Source of the DNA: CALABS01 sp050260775 | GTDB lineage: Bacteria; Pseudomonadota; Alphaproteobacteria; Rhodospirillales; Magnetospirillaceae | Direction of reading: 5' to 3' | Assembly (NCBI GenBank): GCA_050260775.1 | Contig: JBLNCP010000049.1 | Location: forward strand, 16,574 to 80,573 | DNA length: 64,000 bases | Shown here: positions 50,703 to 58,770 of the stretch, one piece after another | How positions within the stretch are numbered: the first letter of the stretch is position 1 | Layout of the letters: each line of letters opens with the position of its first letter | Made by a program: the position numbers and the translations under genes | The notes under the pieces: generated by a model | The model's input: the letters and a program-made list of their open reading frames with translations, nothing else | Databases searched by the model: none | Told to the model about the DNA's origin: nothing

Positions 50703-51467
50703 TCAGCGGCAGCGCGACGCCACCCTGGCCTGCGGCATGTCCTGCGTGATGGCGGCGATGGCGGCCTCGAAGCGCTCCCATGACGGGGCGTAGACGCTTT
50801 CCCGCCTGAATTCCAGCAGCCCCTCCTCCTCGACGGCGCGGATGCAGCGCGACATCGATTCGCGGGCGATCCCCAGCATGGCGGCCATGTCGGTGCGCAG
50901 AAGCGGCGTCTCGATGCGCATGCCGTCGCCGTCGCGGCTGCCGAACTCCTCGGCCATCTGCGCCAGCAGGACCAGGACGCGGTCGCGGACGGTCAGACCG
51001 AGGATGTTGAGGATCTGGTTCTCGGTCTGGTCGAGATCGGAGGCGAGGTTGGCGGCGAACGCCTGTTCCAGCCGGTGGTTCTGTTCGAACGCCCAGCGGG
51101 CGACGCGGGACGGGATGTGGCAGACAACCACGTCGGTGGCGCAGTAGGCCGAGACGCAATGGGCCTCGTTGCGCAGGAAGGCGCGGTAGCCGATGGTCGC
51201 GCCCTTGCGCACCATCTGCACGACCAGGGAATTGCCGTCGTGGTCGCCCTTCTTCAGCAGGACCACGCCCGAGAGCAGGCGATAGAGCGCTTCGCAGGCG
51301 CCGCCCTGATGGAAAAGGAACGAACCCTTGGGAATGGTGCGGATGGTCTTGCGCTGGGCCAGCGTTTCCAGCACCGGCGAGGGGACCTCGTCCCAGGTCG
51401 AGTGCGGGATGATGCCGCAATTGCCGCAGCCGATATTGGCGGGATCGCCGGAAGAACACATGCTCAT
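50703..51467 (-). CDS. Crp/Fnr-family regulator with cysteine-rich N-terminus
   Basis: 254 residues: cyclic-nucleotide-like sensor domain (about 35-150) and a winged helix (about 165-235) whose recognition helix ARESMSRCIR carries E-x-x-S-R, the FNR-type code for TTGAT half-sites. The N-terminus has Cys4, Cys14 and Cys17 (GCGNC) and the sensor domain Cys104, 109 and 116; a Fe-S cluster or redox thiol switch is possible, although the exact FNR spacing is not present. Second gene of a two-gene Crp operon (9 bp after the upstream stop). Confidence 0.88.
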   Translation of the reverse strand: MSMCSSGDPANIGCGNCGIIPHSTWDEVPSPVLETLAQRKTIRTIPKGSFLFHQGGACEALYRLLSGVVLLKKGDHDGNSLVVQMVRKGATIGYRAFLRNEAHCVSAYCATDVVVCHIPSRVARWAFEQNHRLEQAFAANLASDLDQTENQILNILGLTVRDRVLVLLAQMAEEFGSRDGDGMRIETPLLRTDMAAMLGIARESMSRCIRAVEEEGLLEFRRESVYAPSWERFEAAIAAITQDMPQARVASRCR

Positions 51468-51476
51468 CGGCGCCCC

Positions 51477-52196
51477 TTAGCCGGCCAGGCGCTGGAACGT
51501 GGGGATCTCGTCCGCGGCCCCGATCTTCGAGAGCTCGGCCCGGAAGTCCGCGATCGAGGGGATGACCACGTGGCGGCGGCTGAAATGGGCGAGGCCCTCG
51601 GTTTCAATCGAGCGGATGCAGCGCGACAGCGATTCCGGGGTCATCCCTGCCAGCGCCGCCATGTCGATGCGGCTGATGGGCGGAGCCACCACCAGGGTCT
51701 GCTGGTCGTTGAGGGTGGTGAAGTCGCGGGCGAGGCGGCCGAGCAGGATGAGCAGGCGATCCCTCACCTTGAGGGTCGTGACGTGCATCATGCGCTCCTG
51801 GGCGGCGCCCAGATCGGACGCCATCTGCTGCAGGAAGGCCTTTTCCAGCGTGCGGTCGGAGGCGATGGCGGCGTCAAGCTCGTCGAACGGAATGCGGCGG
51901 ACGACGCAGTCCACCGTGCATTGGGCGCTGAGGCTCTGGACGCGGTTGCCGACATAGGCGCGGTAACCGAGGCTGCCGCCCTTGGTCACCAGATCGACGG
52001 CCAGGTGGTCGCCGCCGATATTGAATTTCCGAAGGACCACCGCCCCGGACAGGATGACGAAGGCTTCGGTGGCCGGCTCCCCGGCCCGGTAGAGCCAGGT
52101 CCCCTTGCTCATCCCCTGGATCTTGCCGTGAGCGCAGTCCGGCGAGCGGTTTTCGCTCGTCATGCCTTGGTCCTGAGCTCTTACGAAGTCATCCAT
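51477..52196 (-). CDS. Crp/Fnr-family regulator
   Basis: 239 residues from ATG 52196 (GAGGG 5 bp upstream; ATG 52163 is an alternative). Sensor domain about 20-130, dimer helix about 130-160, and winged helix with MAALAGMTPESLSRCIR, again E-x-x-S-R. Cysteines at CAHG and QCTVDC in the sensor domain. No heme or cAMP-binding arginine could be identified. Paralogue of the following Crp gene. Its start faces the hemerythrin-NIT gene across 164 bp that holds a GAATTC-centred palindrome (52292-52307). Confidence 0.88.
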   Translation of the reverse strand: MDDFVRAQDQGMTSENRSPDCAHGKIQGMSKGTWLYRAGEPATEAFVILSGAVVLRKFNIGGDHLAVDLVTKGGSLGYRAYVGNRVQSLSAQCTVDCVVRRIPFDELDAAIASDRTLEKAFLQQMASDLGAAQERMMHVTTLKVRDRLLILLGRLARDFTTLNDQQTLVVAPPISRIDMAALAGMTPESLSRCIRSIETEGLAHFSRRHVVIPSIADFRAELSKIGAADEIPTFQRLAG

Positions 52197-52291
52197 GGCG
52201 CCCTCGCCCACACCCATACTATCGAGATGTTCTAGGCTGCTCCCACCTAAGGAAACATGACAGCGGTTAAGTCCGGAAAGATTCTAATAAC

Positions 52292-52307
52292 GATACGAAT
52301 TCTTATC
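52292..52307. promoter_or_regulatory. 16-bp near-palindrome in the divergent Crp / hemerythrin-NIT promoter
   Basis: GATACGAATTCTTATC, a palindrome with one mismatched pair centred on GAATTC, in an AT-rich stretch (52280-52310) that is otherwise unusual here and probably contains promoter elements. An ACGGCT-N12-AGCCGT inverted repeat follows at about 52313-52336. No consensus FNR box was found in 52197-52360. Confidence 0.35.
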
Positions 52308-52360
52308 ACGCGACGGCTGGTGTGGTAATAAGCCGTTGGTAGGTTGATGGAAGGCTGGCC

Positions 52361-54637
52361 ATGATCGGGTGGCACGAAGATCTGGCGATCGGCGCCCCGG
52401 CAACGGATCAGGATCACCGGCGGTTGGTCGAGCGGCTGCTGGGCGCCCAAGCCGCCTATGCCGAGGGCGACGTCCGCTCGGCGGCCCGGTTGTTGCGCCA
52501 GTTCCTTGCCGAGTTCTCGCGCCATTTCGACCGTGAGCAGCGCTCCCTTACCGCTGTCGGCTGTCCCGCCGTGGCCGAACGCGGATCCGAGTACCGGACC
52601 TCGCACGCACTCTTTTCCGTGCACCCGCTGGAGGCCGACGACGTCGAGGTCATCGGCCAGATGATCGAATACGCGACGGCCTGGCTGGTGGATCACATCA
52701 TCCGCCAGGACATGCCGTTGCGGCGCTGGTTCGCCGACCGGCCGTCCGCCCATCAGCGGGAAGGCTTCCGCTTCCGCTTCGACCTCATCAAGCTGCGCTG
52801 GCGCATCGCCCTGCTCGCCCTGGTTCCCCTGGCGGCCCTGGCCGGGCTGGTCGCGGCCTCGGTGTGGGAGCTGGAGCGCAACGCCGAGTCCATGCGCCTG
52901 ATGGCGCGCATGAATCACCTCAACGGCCAGGTCGCCGACCTCATTCACGAGATGCAGCACGAGCGTGGCCTCGCCACCTTGATCCTGAGCGATCGCCGCC
53001 TGGGCCGGGACGCCATCGAGCTGCAGTACGCGCGGACCGACGAGGCGATGGCGCGCTACCGCGAGGCCGCCACCAAGATCCAGAACGATCTGCCCGACGG
53101 TCCCGCCCGCGAGCGGCTGAGCAACGCGCTCTACTCCATCGAACTGATCAAGGAGGCACGCGGCGACCTGATCGGGGGCAGCTTCGATGCCGTCGAGACG
53201 ATGGATTTCTATTCCACGGCGGTGGAGGACCTGGTCGACGTGGTTCCCGACGTCGTCCGCGCCGTGCTGCCGTCGGACTTCGCCAAGTTGACCTTCGCAC
53301 AGATCTTCCTGCAGCAGGCCAAGGAGCGTGCCGGTCGGGAGCGTTCGGCGGGGGTGGCCATCCTCTCGCAGGCGGCGACGCCGGACGCGGTCCAGCAATC
53401 GGTGCGCGACCTCGCCGCCGAACATCGGGCCCTGGGCGCCGGCTTCCTCTCGCTGGCCCCGGATGACCTTGCGGCGGCCTACCGTGCCGCCGACAAGGTG
53501 GCGGCGGGTCCGATGATCTGGATGCGCAACGCCCTGGAAAGCGGCGACCTGCGCGAGATTTCCGCCCAGGAATGGTTCGACGCCACCACCCAGCGCATCG
53601 ATGCGCTGCGGGAGGTGGAGACGGAAGTGGCGGCGCGCCTGACCGCCGAGGCCGCCCGCCTGGAGCGCGCCACCTGGCACCGCCTGCTGCTGCTGGCCAG
53701 CGGCATGGCGGTCCTGGTGGTGGTCTGCCTGGCGATGGTGCTCGGCCTCGGGTGGAGCATCCTGCCGCCGCTGGCTCAATTGAGCGGGGCGGTGCGACGG
53801 CTGGCGGGCGGCGACCGATTGGTGGCGATCCCCGGGCTGGCGTCGCGAGATGAGCTGGGCTCGTTCGCGGCTGCGGTGCAGCAGCTCAAGGAGCGGCTGG
53901 TCCACGGCGACCTGCTGGAGGCCCGTCGCCTGACCGCCAATGTGGAGCGCCTGCGGGTCGTCGCCGACAACATGCCGGGCGTGGTCTTTCGGGTCCACCA
54001 GCCGGAGAGCGGTCCGGCACTGGTCGCCTGCGCCAGTCGCAAGTTGCGCGAGGTCATCGGCCTGGCCGCCAGCGACATGGTGGATCGGCCGCTGCGGCGG
54101 GTGATCCGGGAATTGTGCCGTCCGTCGGATTGGGCGGGGCTGCTGCTCGCGCTGAAGCGCGCCGGCCATCGGCCAGTCAATTTGGAGTTCCAGATGCGCG
54201 ACGGGCCGCTGGCTGGCGGACGATGGCTGCGGGTGCTCGCATCGCCCTCTCCGACCGAGGACGGCTGGGTCTGGGACGGTGTGGCCCTCGACGTCACCAC
54301 GGTCAAGGCCGCCGAGGAGGAACGGGCCCGCGTCGCCGGCGAACTGGCCCGCATCCGCCAGGGCCAGACCGCGGCGGAGCTGGCCGCCGGCATCGGCAAG
54401 GACCTGTCCGCCGCGCTGCTGCCGCTGCTGACCCATGCCGAGAATGCCGCCCAGCGGGTGCCCGAAGGCTCGCCGGGACGCGAGGAGGTCGTGGCCATCG
54501 CCTCCAACACCCGCCGGCTCCGTCATCTGGTGGAACAATTGCTGCCGGCTCCGGCAGACAGGACCGAACCGCCCACCGGGGGCGGGGCGGGGGCGGGTAG
54601 TGGCAACGTGGTGCCATTCGTGGGGAGGCGGTCGTGA
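52361..54637 (+). CDS. Hemerythrin-NIT-HAMP-PAS sensor protein with vestigial DHp, no kinase domain
   Basis: 758 residues. An N-terminal bacteriohemerythrin domain (1-125) has ligands H19, H55, E59, H82, H112 and D117; the position four before H82 is Tyr78. Then TM1 (146-168), a periplasmic helical domain with HEMQHERGLATLIL typical of nitrate/nitrite-sensing NIT domains (about 185-440), TM2 (about 448-470), HAMP, a PAS-like domain (about 520-640) and a helix pair resembling a HisKA without a phospho-His, ending before any ATPase domain. It may combine cytoplasmic O2/NO sensing with periplasmic nitrate sensing. GTGA overlap couples it to a Crp/Fnr gene. Confidence 0.78.
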   Translation: MIGWHEDLAIGAPATDQDHRRLVERLLGAQAAYAEGDVRSAARLLRQFLAEFSRHFDREQRSLTAVGCPAVAERGSEYRTSHALFSVHPLEADDVEVIGQMIEYATAWLVDHIIRQDMPLRRWFADRPSAHQREGFRFRFDLIKLRWRIALLALVPLAALAGLVAASVWELERNAESMRLMARMNHLNGQVADLIHEMQHERGLATLILSDRRLGRDAIELQYARTDEAMARYREAATKIQNDLPDGPARERLSNALYSIELIKEARGDLIGGSFDAVETMDFYSTAVEDLVDVVPDVVRAVLPSDFAKLTFAQIFLQQAKERAGRERSAGVAILSQAATPDAVQQSVRDLAAEHRALGAGFLSLAPDDLAAAYRAADKVAAGPMIWMRNALESGDLREISAQEWFDATTQRIDALREVETEVAARLTAEAARLERATWHRLLLLASGMAVLVVVCLAMVLGLGWSILPPLAQLSGAVRRLAGGDRLVAIPGLASRDELGSFAAAVQQLKERLVHGDLLEARRLTANVERLRVVADNMPGVVFRVHQPESGPALVACASRKLREVIGLAASDMVDRPLRRVIRELCRPSDWAGLLLALKRAGHRPVNLEFQMRDGPLAGGRWLRVLASPSPTEDGWVWDGVALDVTTVKAAEEERARVAGELARIRQGQTAAELAAGIGKDLSAALLPLLTHAENAAQRVPEGSPGREEVVAIASNTRRLRHLVEQLLPAPADRTEPPTGGGAGAGSGNVVPFVGRRS

Positions 54638-55332
54638 AACCTGAAACCGTGTTGTCCAGTCCGTCCGATGCCGAGCCCGGCTCCCCGCTGCTGGACCTGC
54701 TGCTGGGGATCTTCCCCCGGGCGGCGATCAAGCCGGCCGCCGTCCGCAAGCGATCCTTCCTCTATCGCCAGGGCGATCCGATCGCCGCGATCCACTGCGT
54801 GATCGAGGGCAGCGTCGCCGTCGAGCGCCTGGACGAGGAGGGGCGTCTGTCCATGTTCGGCATCATGGGGCCGGGGGCCATCCTCGGGTGGCAGGACCTG
54901 ATGGCCAACGGCGTCCACCGGAACGCTGCCGAGGCCCTGTCGCCCTGCGAGGTCGTCGCCATTCCCTGCGGTACCTTTTCGGCGGCCATGCACCGGGACG
55001 TGCGCCTGGTCGAGATGCTGATGCGCCAGGGGGCGGAGCAACTGAGCGCCTACGAGGATCACATGGTGAGGCTGTCGACCCTCGAATTGTCGAAGCGCAT
55101 CTATATGACCCTGTGTTCGTTCGTGGATGACGCGGTGCCGCGCCAAGGCACCGTCGACATCACCGTGCCGTTGCTCAAGAAGGACCTGGCCGCCCTGCTC
55201 GGAACCTCGCCGGAATCGCTGTCGCGCAGCCTCCGCCGCCTCGAGGACATGCAGATCGCCGAGTTCAGGGGCAGGAACGTCGTGCGGCTGCGACTGGGGT
55301 GGGGCAGCGACGCCGCCTGCGGCGCCGAATAA
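54634..55332 (+). CDS. Crp/Fnr-family regulator coupled to the hemerythrin-NIT protein
   Basis: 232 residues from GTG 54634, whose GTGA overlaps the stop of the upstream sensor gene, so the two are made together. Sensor domain about 25-140, dimer helix, and winged helix with LAALLGTSPESLSRSLRRLE (E-x-x-S-R, FNR-type). It has no clustered N-terminal cysteines; Cys55, 104 and 111 are scattered. The regulator likely acts downstream of, or in parallel with, the hemerythrin-NIT sensor. The next gene encodes an outer-membrane porin-like protein, a possible target. Confidence 0.88.
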   Translation: MKPETVLSSPSDAEPGSPLLDLLLGIFPRAAIKPAAVRKRSFLYRQGDPIAAIHCVIEGSVAVERLDEEGRLSMFGIMGPGAILGWQDLMANGVHRNAAEALSPCEVVAIPCGTFSAAMHRDVRLVEMLMRQGAEQLSAYEDHMVRLSTLELSKRIYMTLCSFVDDAVPRQGTVDITVPLLKKDLAALLGTSPESLSRSLRRLEDMQIAEFRGRNVVRLRLGWGSDAACGAE

Positions 55333-55359
55333 GACCGCTCCATCCGTCCTAGGCGCCCA

Positions 55360-55371
55360 CGCCTATAGGCG
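55360..55371. promoter_or_regulatory. 12-bp palindrome upstream of the TorF-like gene
   Basis: CGCCTATAGGCG is a perfect 12-bp palindrome, 57 bp upstream of the start at 55428 and just before the TGCACAA inverted repeat. Possible operator. Confidence 0.3.
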
Positions 55372-55380
55372 GCCGCCGGG

Positions 55381-55418
55381 CCGTGCACAATGTCCTTCTG
55401 CACAGGCGTTGTGCACGG
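55381..55418 (+). promoter_or_regulatory. 10-bp inverted repeat overlapping the ribosome site of the TorF-like gene
   Basis: CCGTGCACAA (55381-55390) and TTGTGCACGG (55409-55418) are a perfect inverted repeat with an 18-nt spacer containing another TGCACA. The right arm ends inside CGGAGGG, the Shine-Dalgarno of ATG 55428, so an RNA hairpin could hide part of it, or the DNA could bind a dimeric regulator. Confidence 0.4.
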
Positions 55419-55427
55419 AGGGCGGTG

Positions 55428-56183
55428 ATGAAAACGCAGGCAGTGACGGTCGGCCTCGTGATGCTGGCAGGCTTTCCGGCCTGGGCGCAGCAGGAAGAAC
55501 CGGCGAAGTCCGAGGGGGTGTTGGGCGGCAAGTTCATCGGCACGGCGACCGTCGCCTCGGACTACGTCTTCCGCGGCATCAGCCAGACCGACGAGGCGGC
55601 GGCGATCCAGGGCGGGATCGAATGGCACCATAAGGACGGCCCGTTCCTCGGGGTGTGGGGCTCCAACGTCAATTTCAACGACGGCAACCAGGCCAGCGCC
55701 GAGATCGACTGGTATGGCGGATATGCCGGCACCTATCGCTCGCTCGGCTACGATGCCCGCGTCATCTATTACAGCTATCCCGGGGCCGACACTCCCCGCA
55801 CCTACGATTTCTGGGAGCTGGGCCTGGCCCTCACGCACGAGCCGGTGACCGGCTTGACCTTGACGCTGGGCTACAACATCTCGCCCGATTACTTCAATGA
55901 ATCGGGCGTCGGCCAGTACGCGCGGGCGGAGGCGGCCTACGCGGTATCCGGCCTGCCGATGCCCCTGAAATTGAGCGCGGGCGTCGCCCGTCAGTTCATC
56001 GAGGACAACACGGCCTTCGGCACCCCCGATTACTGGACCTGGAGCCTGGGCGTCGCCACGGAGGTGAGCGGGCTGAGCCTGGGGCTGACCTACAGCGACA
56101 CCGACATCGACAAGAGCCGTTGCGGCAACGGCTCGGGCGTCTGCGGGGCGCGGCTGATCGTCAATGCCAGCTATTCCTTCTGA
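55428..56183 (+). CDS. TorF-family putative outer-membrane porin
   Basis: 251 residues with a signal peptide ending at AWAQ and a mature part starting GTATVASDYVFRGISQTD, the diagnostic start of the TorF/Gcw_chp family, followed by alternating strands (IQGGIEWHH, GVWGSNVNF, DWYGGYAGTY) and a C-terminal Phe (NASYSF). It should form a beta-barrel in the outer membrane; the solute is unknown. ATG 55428 follows GGAGGG. It sits after the Crp gene of the hemerythrin-NIT unit and is probably regulated by one of the Crp/Fnr proteins, although no FNR box was seen. Confidence 0.8.
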   Translation: MKTQAVTVGLVMLAGFPAWAQQEEPAKSEGVLGGKFIGTATVASDYVFRGISQTDEAAAIQGGIEWHHKDGPFLGVWGSNVNFNDGNQASAEIDWYGGYAGTYRSLGYDARVIYYSYPGADTPRTYDFWELGLALTHEPVTGLTLTLGYNISPDYFNESGVGQYARAEAAYAVSGLPMPLKLSAGVARQFIEDNTAFGTPDYWTWSLGVATEVSGLSLGLTYSDTDIDKSRCGNGSGVCGARLIVNASYSF

Positions 56184-56192
56184 GCGGTGACA

Positions 56193-56216
56193 GGGACGTC
56201 CCGGCAGAGACGTCCC
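56193..56216. terminator. Bidirectional hairpin between TorF-like and OYE genes
   Basis: GGGACGTC (56193-56200) pairs with GACGTCCC (56209-56216), an 8-bp perfect stem between convergent genes ending at 56183 and 56232. Likely serves both strands. Confidence 0.5.
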
Positions 56217-56231
56217 CCCACTGCCGAGGCG

Positions 56232-57305
56232 TCAGCCCAGGGTCGGGTAGTCCAGATAGCCCCGCTCGTCGCCGCCATACAGCGTGGCCGGGTCCAGCGG
56301 GTTGAGCGGCGCATCGCGGCGCAGGCGCTCGACCAGGTCGGGGTTCGAGATGAAGGGGCGGCCGAAGCAGACGAGGTCGGCCTTGCCGTCCGCCACCGTC
56401 TTGGTCGCCAGCTCGCGGGTGTAGCCGTTGTTGACCATGTAGACGCCCCGGAAGCGGCGGCGCAGGACGTCGAGGTCGAAGCCGCCGACCTCGCGCTCGC
56501 CGCCGGTCACGCCCTCGATCACGTGCAGGTAGGCGATCCCGGACTCGTTGAGGCGGTCGACCAGGTGCAGGAACACCGGCTCCGGGTTGCTGTCGACGAG
56601 GTCGTTGCGGGTGTTGACCGGCGAGATGCGGATGCCGACCCGCTCCGGCCCGCAGGCGCCGGCCACCGCCCGCACCACCTCGTCGACCAGCCGCACCCGG
56701 TTATCGACCGAGCCGCCGTAGGCATCGGTACGCTTGTTGGCGCCGTCGCGCAGGAACTGGTCGAGCAGGTAGCCATTGGCGGCATGGATCTCGACGCCGT
56801 CGAACCCGGCCTTCAGCGCATTTTCGGCGGCGCGGCGGTAATCGTCGACGATGCCCGGCAGCTCCTCCAGCGCGAGGGCCCGGGGCGTCACCGCCGGCTT
56901 CATGCCGGTCTCGGTGAAGGCTTCGACGTCAGGCCGCACGGCCGACGGCGCCACCGGCAGGGCGCCGCCCGGCTGGAGGTCGGGATGTGAGATGCGGCCG
57001 ACATGCCAGAGCTGGGCGACCATGCGGCCGCCCTTGGCATGCACGGCGTCGGTGACGGCCTTCCAGGCGGCGACCTGCTCGGCGCTGTAAATGCCGGGCG
57101 TCCAGGCGTAACCCTTGCCCTGCGGGCTGATCTGCGTCGCCTCGCTGATGATGAGCCCGGCCGAGGCCCGCTGCGCGTAATAGAGGGCGGTCATCGGCTT
57201 GACCACATCGCCGGCGCCGGCCCGGCTGCGGGTCAGCGGCGCCATGACGATGCGGTTGGCCAGCTCGATCGGGCCGAGGCGGACGGGCGAAAAGAGGTCG
57301 GTCAT
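56232..57305 (-). CDS. Old Yellow Enzyme family FMN oxidoreductase (NemA-like)
   Basis: 357 residues of the FMN-dependent TIM-barrel OYE family that reduces activated C=C bonds and some nitro compounds with NAD(P)H. Motifs: RIVMAPLTRSRAG near 18 (FMN binding), GLIISEATQIS, AQLWHVGR (about 100), VEIHAANGYLLDQFL (about 175, with the HxxN pair that binds the substrate carbonyl), TDAYGGSVDNR, and FGRPFISNPDLVERL near the C-terminus. ATG 57305 is chosen from family alignment. Stands alone; convergent with the TorF-like gene. Confidence 0.92.
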   Translation of the reverse strand: MTDLFSPVRLGPIELANRIVMAPLTRSRAGAGDVVKPMTALYYAQRASAGLIISEATQISPQGKGYAWTPGIYSAEQVAAWKAVTDAVHAKGGRMVAQLWHVGRISHPDLQPGGALPVAPSAVRPDVEAFTETGMKPAVTPRALALEELPGIVDDYRRAAENALKAGFDGVEIHAANGYLLDQFLRDGANKRTDAYGGSVDNRVRLVDEVVRAVAGACGPERVGIRISPVNTRNDLVDSNPEPVFLHLVDRLNESGIAYLHVIEGVTGGEREVGGFDLDVLRRRFRGVYMVNNGYTRELATKTVADGKADLVCFGRPFISNPDLVERLRRDAPLNPLDPATLYGGDERGYLDYPTLG

Positions 57306-57380
57306 CTCTGCGGGCTCCACTGAAAGAATGCCCAAAGCATCTAGTGGAGTTACCACTTCGGTCAAGCCCTGGGGTCCCAT

Positions 57381-57458
57381 GTCATCCCGAGCGAAGCGAC
57401 GGATCTCGTGTGCCCCGGGGGGGGACGAGATCCTTCGTCGCCGAGCTCCTCAGGATGA
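57381..57458. repeat. REP-like palindromic repeat
   Basis: GTCATCCCGAGCGAAGCGAC to ATCTCGT (57381-57409) and its inverted partner, from ACGAGATCCTTCGTCG to CAGGATGA (57425-57458), form a large imperfect palindrome of the CATCCTGAGGAGC / ACGAAGGATCTCGT type. A third, single copy lies at 63839-63878. Resembles dispersed intergenic REP elements common in alphaproteobacteria. Confidence 0.65.
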
Positions 57459-57463
57459 GCCGA

Positions 57464-58765
57464 TCAATCCTCGCGGAAGCTGCGGCGGAAGGAATCGGTC
57501 AGCGGGCGCATCAGGTAGCTGAGCAGCGAGCGTTCGCCGGTCAGCACCATCACTTCCGCCGGCATGCCGGCGATCAGGCGGACATCGGGAGAAAGCGCGG
57601 CCAGTTCGGCGGGATCGACCTCGACCTTGGCCAGGAAATAGGGCTCGCCGCTGCGATCGTCGGTGAGGCGGTCGGCGGAGATCGAGCGCAGCTCGCCCAT
57701 GATCTGCGGCAGCATCCGCTGACGGTAGGCGGTGAGCACCACCTTGGCCTTGAGCCCAGGGTGCAGCATCTCGATGTCGTTGGGCTTGACGCGGGCGTCG
57801 ATCACCAGCCCGCCCTTGCTGGGCACGAGGTCGAGCAGCGGCTGGCCCGGCCCGACCACGCCGCCCGCCTCGGTGGTCACCCGCAGGTGCAGCACCGTGC
57901 CGTCCATGGGCGCCGTCACCACCGTCCGCGCCAGGATGTCCTGGTGCAGGGGGAATTGGCTGCGGTGGACCGACAATTCGGTGGTCACCTTGGCCAGCTC
58001 GTCGCTGACCTTCTCGATGGTCTGCTGGCGCAGGCCCAGCAATTGGGTCTCGGTCTCGCCGATGCGCTGCTGATCGCGGGCGATGTCGGCGCGGTGGGCG
58101 GCGCGTTCGCCCTCGATGCGCGCCCGCTCCCGCTTGAGGGCGAGCAGGCGCGGCACCCGCTCCAGTCCCTTGTCCACCAGTTGCCGCACCCCCTCGGTTT
58201 CCTCGGCGATCAGGCGCAATTGTTCGTCCTGGGCGGTGATGGTCTGGCGCAGGCCGGCAATCTCCTCGTCCAACTGGGCGATGCGCTGGCGCAGCACCCG
58301 CTCCTCGCCCTGCCGCGCCGCCCGGCGGTCCTCGAACAGCTGGCGCTGGCTGGCCGCCGCCTGCGCCACCTCGCTCTGGGGGAAATTGTCCAGCTCGGCC
58401 GGGAAGCTCACCGCCTCGGCCCCCGATTGCTCGGCCAGCAGCCGCGCCTGGGTGGTCAGCAGGTGGATGGTGCGCTCGCGCAGCTCCTGGTATTGCGCCC
58501 GCGCCTTGGTGTCCTCCAGGGTGACCAGGGGTTGGCCGGCCATCACCGCATCGCCCTCGCGGACGTGGATGAGGCGGACGATGCCGCCTTCCAGATGCTG
58601 GATGGTCTTGCGGCTGCCGTCGGGGCTGACCACCCCGGGGGCCACGGCGGCGCTCGCCAGCGGCACCAGTGCCGAGAACAGGGTCACGCCGCCGAAGAAG
58701 GTGAGGGCGGCGGTGTAGCCCAGCCGGCGCGGGCTGCGCACCATGTCTTCCAGCTCGGGACTCAT
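57464..58765 (-). CDS. HlyD/PrsE-type type I secretion membrane fusion protein (second system)
   Basis: 433 residues with one TM (about 17-40), lipoyl halves IQHLEGGIVRLIHVREGD and VVTAPMDGTVLHL, a long periplasmic coiled coil (about 100-280) and the PrsE-type end MRPLTDSFRRSFRED. Paralogue of the adaptor at 32854-34188. Transcribed after the ABC transporter gene, 5 bp away. The TolC partner is not in the window. Confidence 0.93.
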   Translation of the reverse strand: MSPELEDMVRSPRRLGYTAALTFFGGVTLFSALVPLASAAVAPGVVSPDGSRKTIQHLEGGIVRLIHVREGDAVMAGQPLVTLEDTKARAQYQELRERTIHLLTTQARLLAEQSGAEAVSFPAELDNFPQSEVAQAAASQRQLFEDRRAARQGEERVLRQRIAQLDEEIAGLRQTITAQDEQLRLIAEETEGVRQLVDKGLERVPRLLALKRERARIEGERAAHRADIARDQQRIGETETQLLGLRQQTIEKVSDELAKVTTELSVHRSQFPLHQDILARTVVTAPMDGTVLHLRVTTEAGGVVGPGQPLLDLVPSKGGLVIDARVKPNDIEMLHPGLKAKVVLTAYRQRMLPQIMGELRSISADRLTDDRSGEPYFLAKVEVDPAELAALSPDVRLIAGMPAEVMVLTGERSLLSYLMRPLTDSFRRSFRED

Positions 58766-58770
58766 CTCGG

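Noticed and set aside
52197..52360. Consensus FNR box (TTGAT-N4-ATCAA) for the Crp island
   Set aside because: Not found in the divergent region or elsewhere by eye; TTGAT near 52344 lacks the second half-site.
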